NCBI GenBank assembly: GCA_020052215.1
Contig: JAGVPN010000040.1
Span: 1-11,181, forward strand
DNA from: Syntrophobacterales bacterium
GTDB lineage: Bacteria > Desulfobacterota > Desulfobaccia > Desulfobaccales > 0-14-0-80-60-11
Length of the DNA stretch: 11,181 nucleotides
Direction: 5' to 3'
This document shows positions 6,481-11,181 of the stretch, one piece after another (position 1 is the stretch's first letter; every line of letters begins with the position of its first letter). Below the pieces are notes generated by a model, which worked only from the letters and a program-made list of their open reading frames with translations, was not told the DNA's origin and searched no databases. The position numbers were made by a program, and so were the translations under genes.

Positions 6481-7831
6481 TGCGCTTCACGGTCTGGGGC
6501 TGCAGGAAGCGGCCAGGGCCATCCGCAAGGGGGATCTGAGCAGCGAAGACCTCACCTGCGCGCTTCTGGAACGGATACAGGCACACGAGGAGAGGGTGCA
6601 GGCTTTCCAGTGGATCGATTCTTCCAGAGCTCTATCCCTGGCCTGCCATGCCGATGAAAGACGCCGGTCCGGCGCGTCCCTTGGTCCCCTTCACGGCATC
6701 GGCATTGGGATCAAGGACATCGTGGAAACCCAGGACATTCCAACCACCATGGGGTCTGTTATTTTTGAAGGTTTTGTCCCCGAGCGCTCGGCCACAGTGG
6801 TCCGGCGTCTGGAGGCCGCCGGCGCCTTTGTGATGGGCAAGACCGTCACCTCGGAGTTTGCCTTCTTTACCCCCGGCAAGACCCGCAACCCCTGGAACCC
6901 GGACCATACGCCCGGAGGATCGTCCAGCGGCTCGGCCGCGGCGGTGGCCATGGGGTTCGTTCCAGCAGCGATCGGCACCCAAACCAACGGGTCGGTGATT
7001 CGCCCCGCGGCTTTTTGCGGGGTCGTGGGCTACAAGCCGACCGCCGGCCTCATCCCTCTAAGCGGCATCCATCCCTTCAGCCCCAGCCTCGATCAGGTGG
7101 GCGTGTTCACCCGCAGCGTGCCGGATGCCGCATTTCTGGCAGCGGTTCTGGAGAGAGGGGAAAAATCTGACCCGGCTGCCTGCAGCAAAAATGGCGTTAT
7201 ATCCGGTGATTTACCCCCCGTGGCGGGTCTTCCGAAACTTGCCGCTGTACGCTCCCCTGTCTGGCATCTGGCTGATGCAAACGCCCGGGACCACTTCCTT
7301 GCACTGGCGGAGCGACTGCGCGCCGCAGGCGCCACCGTGGAAGAACTGGAGTTGCCGCGGGCCTTCGAACGCGCACACGCCGTGCACCGCACCATTATGT
7401 ATGCCGAGGGGGCGAAGGTTTTTGCGGATTTGCAGCGACGCGACCGCCGGCGTCTCAGCCTGCGTCTCAACGGGCTTATCGATGAGGGGTTGGGCATAGG
7501 GCAATCCGCCCTGGTCCGTTCCCTGGAACAAAGGGATAAACTCGCCGGTGCTATGGATACCTTTTTAAGCGGATTTGACGCGGCTATCACGCCCCCGGCA
7601 CCTGGCCAAGCCCCCGCGGATCTCACCCAGACCGGAGATCCGGCTTTTTGCACCATCTGGTCCCTGTGCGGGGTCCCCGCCGTTACCATCCCGGCGGGAC
7701 TGGGCCCGCAGGGGCTACCCCTTGGCCTACAACTCATAGGCCCACGATTCGCCGACGATCGTGTCCTTTCCATTGCAAAATGGTGTGACGAAAAACTCGG
7801 ATGGCCCCATAGGCTCGCCGGCGGTCTCTGA
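6449..7831 (+). CDS. Amidase of the amidase-signature family
   Basis: Ser-cisSer-Lys hydrolase that splits a carboxamide to acid plus ammonia; substrate unknown. Counting from TTG 6449 (460 residues), the catalytic set is Lys89 (IGIKDIVET), Ser158 (PGGSSSGSAAA) and nucleophile Ser182 (GTQTNGSVIRPAAFCG). The 24-residue spacing between the two serines matches fatty acid amide hydrolase (S217, S241). The length fits stand-alone amidases. There are no GatB or GatC genes beside it and the catabolic setting argues against a GatA role. The start is uncertain: an in-frame stop at 6434-6436 limits the choice, no ATG or GTG occurs before the conserved N-terminus (GLQEAARAIRKGDLSSEDL), and TTG 6449 has no good ribosome site. 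It follows the dehydrogenase after about 56 nt of heptamer-like repeat and ends 29 bases from the convergent malate synthase gene, with no terminator visible. Confidence 0.9.
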   Translation: MFSNPKSKIKTALHGLGLQEAARAIRKGDLSSEDLTCALLERIQAHEERVQAFQWIDSSRALSLACHADERRRSGASLGPLHGIGIGIKDIVETQDIPTTMGSVIFEGFVPERSATVVRRLEAAGAFVMGKTVTSEFAFFTPGKTRNPWNPDHTPGGSSSGSAAAVAMGFVPAAIGTQTNGSVIRPAAFCGVVGYKPTAGLIPLSGIHPFSPSLDQVGVFTRSVPDAAFLAAVLERGEKSDPAACSKNGVISGDLPPVAGLPKLAAVRSPVWHLADANARDHFLALAERLRAAGATVEELELPRAFERAHAVHRTIMYAEGAKVFADLQRRDRRRLSLRLNGLIDEGLGIGQSALVRSLEQRDKLAGAMDTFLSGFDAAITPPAPGQAPADLTQTGDPAFCTIWSLCGVPAVTIPAGLGPQGLPLGLQLIGPRFADDRVLSIAKWCDEKLGWPHRLAGGL

Positions 7832-7860
7832 CCCCAACACTTCCAGACTGCACCAGGGCG

Positions 7861-9780
7861 CTATATGGCAGGAACGTTGACGTCCGGGTTGGCCGTCAGG
7901 CGTGTGCCGTCGCGCCCGAAGGCGGCAAGATAGTCCTCTATACGCCGGCGGGCGCGCGCCAGGTCATAGTTGTTGAGGTTGAGATTGAGCAAGTCAACGT
8001 ACCAGGGGGCCTTGAACGGATTTTTAACGTAACGCTCGACGATCTCGCGGGCGATGGGCAGGGTGGTGTCCTTGGAGTCGTCGTGCACGTCCCTGTTTTG
8101 CGCCCGGCGCAGCTTCTCATACTCCTCGGCCACCATCTTGTCGAAGAACCCGGGTGTGAGTTGGTCTCCGACCTTCACGCCGCCGGCCGCGTCGTCTTCG
8201 GTGAAACATGCCTGCTTGTGCAGCCACTCCCAGAGAATGCTCAAGCGGATCTCGCCGGTGGCCATATCTTCCATCAGGTAGAGCACGTCGTCATTGCCAA
8301 AAAAATCGGCCGGCTTGAGCGCCGCGGCCTGAAATCCACGGCCAAAGGCGTTGCCGTACTGCAGTGCCACCGAGAGCAGGTCGCGGGCCCCGCGCACCGT
8401 GCGCGGGCCTAAGTCGAGCAGCATCAGGTCAGCGGCGTCCTTTGGGGTGTAGGTCAGCGGTGGGAAGCTGCGGCCCAGTTGGTTGGCGGCGCCGGCCTTT
8501 TCCCAGATCGGCCGGACGATTTGGACCATTTTCCAGTGGGCCACCCATTTGCCGCTGGCTCCGGCCTGCTGCTCGCGCTGACCGCCTGCAACCGCACGCT
8601 TCATCGCCTCGGCCACGCCCTTTTCTGAACCGACCGGAATGTTGGGCTCCATGCCTCCCTGCCAGAGGGCGAAATGGCCGTTGCGGTCAGGCGTATTGAC
8701 CGCGCGCCGCACGCGGTCTTCATAAATCCGCATGTAGCCATAGGTCATGGTGATGGCGTCGATGTTGGGATTGTGGAAGACATTGTCCCAGGCCAGGGCG
8801 TCGGCCACGCTGTTGATGTAGTCCCAGCGCCCGGTGTTGAAGCCGACAAAACGGCAGGCCAGGGCGGCCCGGATCTCCATCAACTGGTAACAGGCTTCGA
8901 GCTGCTCGACCAGCACATAGACCTTCACTGTTCCGGCGGCAAGACCAAGGTGCTGTTCCAGACCGTCGAGGATGGCGTTCCACAGAGCCGCCTCCTCGGC
9001 GGTCTGAATCTTGGGCAGATATAGGACAATCGAGCGGTCCTGGCTGCGCAGGGTCCGGTAGTTGTTTACAACATACAGCGCAGCATCGACAATCGCGGCT
9101 GAAAAACCCGCGCCGTTGCCGTCACAAATGTGCCGGTCGTCAAGGTGCAGGCCCCGGGGGCGGAAAATGCGGGTGGTAAAATCCAACTGATGCCTCCAGT
9201 CCTTGATGATCTCGCGGCCGAAAAAGCTATTGGCCCACGCGTTCATCTCCGCGGCAACGTTTTCGGCGATGCGCAGGAAAAGCTCTTTGCCGGCAAGGGC
9301 AATGGCGAGGTTGCGCTGGTTGTCCAGCGACATGGTATCGACCTGGCCGAGGGCGTCCTCGCCATCAAACATCCAGCCGTCGGCGCCCGAGAGCAGGGCA
9401 TATGCGACGTTACGGATCCCAGCCTCCACAGTTGACCGCGGCCTGGTGGCCGGGCCCGTGCCCTGGATCCACTGGCACTGAAGGTCGTGGGGGATATCCG
9501 AGCCGTCGAACCGGCCAGCGCGGGCCTGCTGCACGGTGATCCCGGTGTCTGCGATTGCAGCGGCCGGATCGAGAAAACCGATCCGCAGGCCATCTTTAAA
9601 ACGCGCGGCCCGCCGCGTGATGCGCGCGTGCATGATTTGCCGGCGCTTGCGGTTGAACCCGGCCAGGGCTTCCAACGCATCAAGGGCCGCCGGTGTCAGC
9701 ACGTCCGGGTAGTGTTGCTGAATCCCGTCACGAAGCCGCAGCCGGCCCGAACCCGGCCTTGTCGTGTTACTCGATATCAT
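7861..9780 (-). CDS. Malate synthase (A type, long divergent form)
   Basis: Catalyses glyoxylate + acetyl-CoA + water to malate + CoA. The whole 639-residue sequence lines up with malate synthase A: an N-terminal LTPAALDALEALAGFNRKRR-like segment, FRPRGLHLDDRHI, VVNNYR, YLPKIQ, VLVEQLEA, GFNTGRWDYINS, GGMEPNIPV, GKWVAHWKMV, and LYLMEDMATGEIRLSILWEW. Putative active-site residues are Arg207 (FRPRG), Mg ligands Glu292 and Asp320, and catalytic base Asp505 (MEDMAT). The 28-residue Glu-Asp spacing equals that of E427/D455 in E. coli malate synthase G. It is about 100 residues longer than usual, with extra sequence around DGEDALGQVDTMS, before LYLMED and at the C-terminus (DLLNLNLNNYD). A related CoA-dependent aldol or Claisen enzyme is an alternative. 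The start is ATG 9780, with AAGGAG 13 bases upstream. It lies 63 nt downstream of the SDR gene, probably in one transcript. Confidence 0.85.
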   Translation of the reverse strand: MISSNTTRPGSGRLRLRDGIQQHYPDVLTPAALDALEALAGFNRKRRQIMHARITRRAARFKDGLRIGFLDPAAAIADTGITVQQARAGRFDGSDIPHDLQCQWIQGTGPATRPRSTVEAGIRNVAYALLSGADGWMFDGEDALGQVDTMSLDNQRNLAIALAGKELFLRIAENVAAEMNAWANSFFGREIIKDWRHQLDFTTRIFRPRGLHLDDRHICDGNGAGFSAAIVDAALYVVNNYRTLRSQDRSIVLYLPKIQTAEEAALWNAILDGLEQHLGLAAGTVKVYVLVEQLEACYQLMEIRAALACRFVGFNTGRWDYINSVADALAWDNVFHNPNIDAITMTYGYMRIYEDRVRRAVNTPDRNGHFALWQGGMEPNIPVGSEKGVAEAMKRAVAGGQREQQAGASGKWVAHWKMVQIVRPIWEKAGAANQLGRSFPPLTYTPKDAADLMLLDLGPRTVRGARDLLSVALQYGNAFGRGFQAAALKPADFFGNDDVLYLMEDMATGEIRLSILWEWLHKQACFTEDDAAGGVKVGDQLTPGFFDKMVAEEYEKLRRAQNRDVHDDSKDTTLPIAREIVERYVKNPFKAPWYVDLLNLNLNNYDLARARRRIEDYLAAFGRDGTRLTANPDVNVPAI

Positions 9781-9843
9781 GTCTTTGTCCTATCTCCTTA
9801 TCGCTAAAATTATCGTCAATGGGACCTCGGCCTGACGTGGGCG

Positions 9844-10599
9844 TTACCCTCGCCCGATAAAAGGCATTTTCGTTGCCATGATGGTCATGAACTGGACGTT
9901 GGCTTCGAGCGGCAGACCGGCCATATAGAGCACCGCACTGGCCACATGGGTAAGGTCCATCAACGGCTCGACCGCCATCTGCCCATTAGCCTGTGGCACT
10001 CCTTTGGCAAAGCCGGCCGCCATGCCGGTGTCGGCGTTGCCGATATCGATCTGGCCGCAGGCGATATCGTAGCTGCGTCCGTCCAGAGAGATGGCTTTGG
10101 TCAGCCCCGTGATCGCGTGTTTGGTCGCCGTGTAGGGCACGGAATTCGGCCGAGGGGCATGCGCGGAAATTGAGCCGTTGTTGATGATGCGCCCGCCGCG
10201 CGGGTTCTGTGTCTTCATCAAGTGAAAGGCTTCCCTGGCGCAGAGAAAAGACCCGGTGAGGTTGGTGTCCACCATCGCCTTCCACTGTGCCACGGACAGT
10301 TCATCGATTTCGATGCCGGGCACGAAGATCCCGGCGTTGTTGAAGAGCAGATCCAGCCGGCCGAAGCCCTCCTTTATGCGTGCAAACAAAGCATGCACCG
10401 CGTCGGCATCGCGCACGTCAGCCGGCACGATCAGGGCTTGGGCCGGGTTGGCCGATTCGGCTGCCGTTCGCTCAAGCGGATCGTGACGGCGCCCGGCCAG
10501 GGCCACGCGATATCCATCGCGCAGAAGGGCAAGCGCCACTGCCTTGCCGATGCCTGACCCAGCGCCGGTGACCACGGCATTCTTGTTGTGCGTCACCAT
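9844..10599 (-). CDS. Short-chain dehydrogenase/reductase (classical SDR)
   Basis: Cytoplasmic NAD(P)-dependent oxidoreductase acting on an alcohol or ketone; substrate unknown. Counting from ATG 10599 (251 residues), it shows the cofactor motif TGAGSGIG (11-18), NNAG (87-90), structural Asn113, and the catalytic Ser143, Tyr156 and Lys160 (YTATK). The Ser-Tyr spacing of 13 and the YxxxK motif are standard. Arg37-Arg38 after the second strand (AGRR) suggest NADP(H) preference. The start at 10599 is chosen over the upstream in-frame codon at 10647 because AAGGAGGG lies just ahead of it, and the proposed promoter and a 13-bp palindrome lie upstream. The gene heads a two-gene minus-strand unit with the malate synthase. 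The C-terminal part ([11 protein letters not shown]) resembles SDRs annotated generically, so no finer function is claimed. Confidence 0.92.
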   Translation of the reverse strand: MVTHNKNAVVTGAGSGIGKAVALALLRDGYRVALAGRRHDPLERTAAESANPAQALIVPADVRDADAVHALFARIKEGFGRLDLLFNNAGIFVPGIEIDELSVAQWKAMVDTNLTGSFLCAREAFHLMKTQNPRGGRIINNGSISAHAPRPNSVPYTATKHAITGLTKAISLDGRSYDIACGQIDIGNADTGMAAGFAKGVPQANGQMAVEPLMDLTHVASAVLYMAGLPLEANVQFMTIMATKMPFIGRG

Positions 10600-10609
10600 A
10601 GGTCCCTCC

Positions 10610-10622
10610 TTAGTTGAACTAA
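10610..10622 (-). promoter_or_regulatory. 13-bp perfect palindrome abutting the SDR ribosome site
   Basis: TTAGTTGAACTAA has perfect 6-base arms around a single central base and directly borders the AAGGAGGG ribosome site of the SDR gene, sharing its first bases. It lies about 50 bases downstream of the predicted transcription start. It could be a repressor operator. As RNA it makes at best a weak hairpin. Confidence 0.35.
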
Positions 10623-10679
10623 CGCCACGGCAATTAATGTTTTTCAAAGGTCTCTAATGCCTTGCTTTTACTGGAAGTG

Positions 10680-10708
10680 AGTATAAGGTAGCCACGCTTG
10701 TATGTCAA
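10680..10708 (-). promoter_or_regulatory. Sigma-70 promoter for the SDR-malate synthase unit
   Basis: On the minus strand a perfect -35 TTGACA (10708-10703) is followed by a 17-base spacer and TATACT (10685-10680), one base from the -10 consensus. Transcription would begin near 10673, leaving a leader of about 74 nt before ATG 10599. This is the clearest promoter in the window. Confidence 0.8.
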
Positions 10709-10880
10709 TGAAAACTAACCACAATATGGAGCCGCGAGTTGATGAATGCGAGCCGGACGTGCCGAGGTTTTCATCATCGGGAACGGATATGAACTTTCGA
10801 AATTCAGGAATAAAACTCCCCGCCGCAGGCAGCTTAATAAAATATTGCGGATAGGTTATTAATTTGATATTTATAAAATT
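10709..10880. other. Intergenic stretch with no recognised gene
   Basis: The stretch lies between the SDR promoter and the right palindromic element. A 42-codon plus-strand frame (10726-10854) and a longer minus-strand frame cross it. Neither has a convincing ribosome site or recognisable motifs, and the minus-strand one runs into the repeat element. A GC-rich segment, CCCCGCCGCAGGCAGC near 10818-10833, could form only a poor hairpin. Confidence 0.4.
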
Positions 10881-11040
10881 AACGGCTTCGTAAAAAGTCA
10901 TTCTGCCGTGTTGCACTTCATCTTTCGTCATTGCAGCGTACCAATAAGTACGCTTCATTCCTCAAGATTCGTGCGCCTTGCATAATGAGCTTTTTACTTT
11001 GTCGTCTGAATTTCGATTTCTTACGAGTCCATCATAATTG
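10881..11040. repeat. Right, complete copy of the dispersed palindromic element
   Basis: This copy repeats the left-edge element in the same orientation and shows its full form. GTAAAAAG (10890-10897) is mirrored by CTTTTTAC (10990-10997), and the centre is a hairpin, AGCGTAC/GTACGCT (10935-10941/10948-10954). Between these, the two halves match imperfectly as reverse complements (TCATT..TGC and GCAC segments). An outer pair, TTCGTAAAAAGTC (10887-10899) and its degenerate inverse near 11019-11031, may mark the ends. No protein is encoded. Confidence 0.8.
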
Positions 11041-11112
11041 ACTTAAATACTAAATTGTTGTCAGAGCAAAAGATGGAAGATTGGGATTATCTCCAAAAGA
11101 GTTGATAATTGC

Positions 11113-11181
11113 ATGAGGATTCAAGGGGTCAATCCGTCTGGGGCGGAAAGGATTCCAGTGATCGGAAAAGAGAGCGCATTA
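11113..11181 (+). CDS. Possible 5' end of a further gene, cut by the window edge
   Basis: An ATG at 11113 opens a frame that stays open to the end of the window (23 codons, beginning MRIQGVNPSGAERIPVIG). Base composition shifts from AT-rich to balanced at this point, as at a gene start. Only a weak purine stretch (AAAAGAG, about 11095-11101) precedes it. The piece is too short to name or to exclude as chance. Confidence 0.3.
   Translation, partial: MRIQGVNPSGAERIPVIGKESAL

Noticed and set aside
10668..10958. 96-codon minus-strand open frame at the right side
   Set aside because: It overlaps the SDR promoter and the palindromic repeat and has no ribosome site or recognisable motif.

Overview
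This window looks like part of the chromosome of an anaerobic or facultative Gram-negative bacterium, plausibly a Desulfobacterota (sulfate-reducer type) relative. That placement is inference: it rests on a Tat-exported TRAP transporter, GC-rich genes set in AT-rich spacers, and dispersed palindromic elements. No taxonomic marker other than a tRNA is present.

Layout. The left edge (1-127) is a truncated copy of a palindromic repeat whose second, longer copy lies at 10881-11040. A tRNA-Pro(UGG) gene follows (222-298). The long spacer 299-925 holds an extended -10 promoter candidate, a decayed minus-strand fragment of an aldehyde dehydrogenase gene (about 562-735), and an inverted repeat (764-824). 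Then comes a plus-strand cluster: dctP, a strong intercistronic terminator, dctQ and dctM (overlapping by 4 bases), two small two-helix membrane proteins, a D-2-hydroxyacid dehydrogenase of the glyoxylate/hydroxypyruvate reductase type, and an amidase-signature enzyme. Convergent to it, on the minus strand, are a short-chain dehydrogenase with a near-consensus sigma-70 promoter and, downstream of it, a long divergent malate synthase. The right edge carries the second repeat copy and possibly the first codons of another gene.

How the genes may work together (inference). The TRAP system would import a small carboxylate, probably a 2-oxo or 2-hydroxy acid. The dehydrogenase interconverts 2-hydroxy and 2-oxo acids, with glyoxylate as the family's common substrate. 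Malate synthase condenses glyoxylate with acetyl-CoA. The amidase could release an acid from an amide precursor. Together they suggest uptake and assimilation of a two-carbon or related hydroxyacid or amide, but no gene fixes the substrate.

The most unusual points are the Lys/Ala/Pro tandem-repeat tail on the binding protein facing an acidic Pro/Glu-rich insertion in the large permease; the pair of small membrane proteins in the operon; the 639-residue malate synthase with its active-site residues preserved; an aldehyde dehydrogenase fossil in the operon leader; and an amidase whose only visible start is a TTG beside heptamer-repeat DNA.
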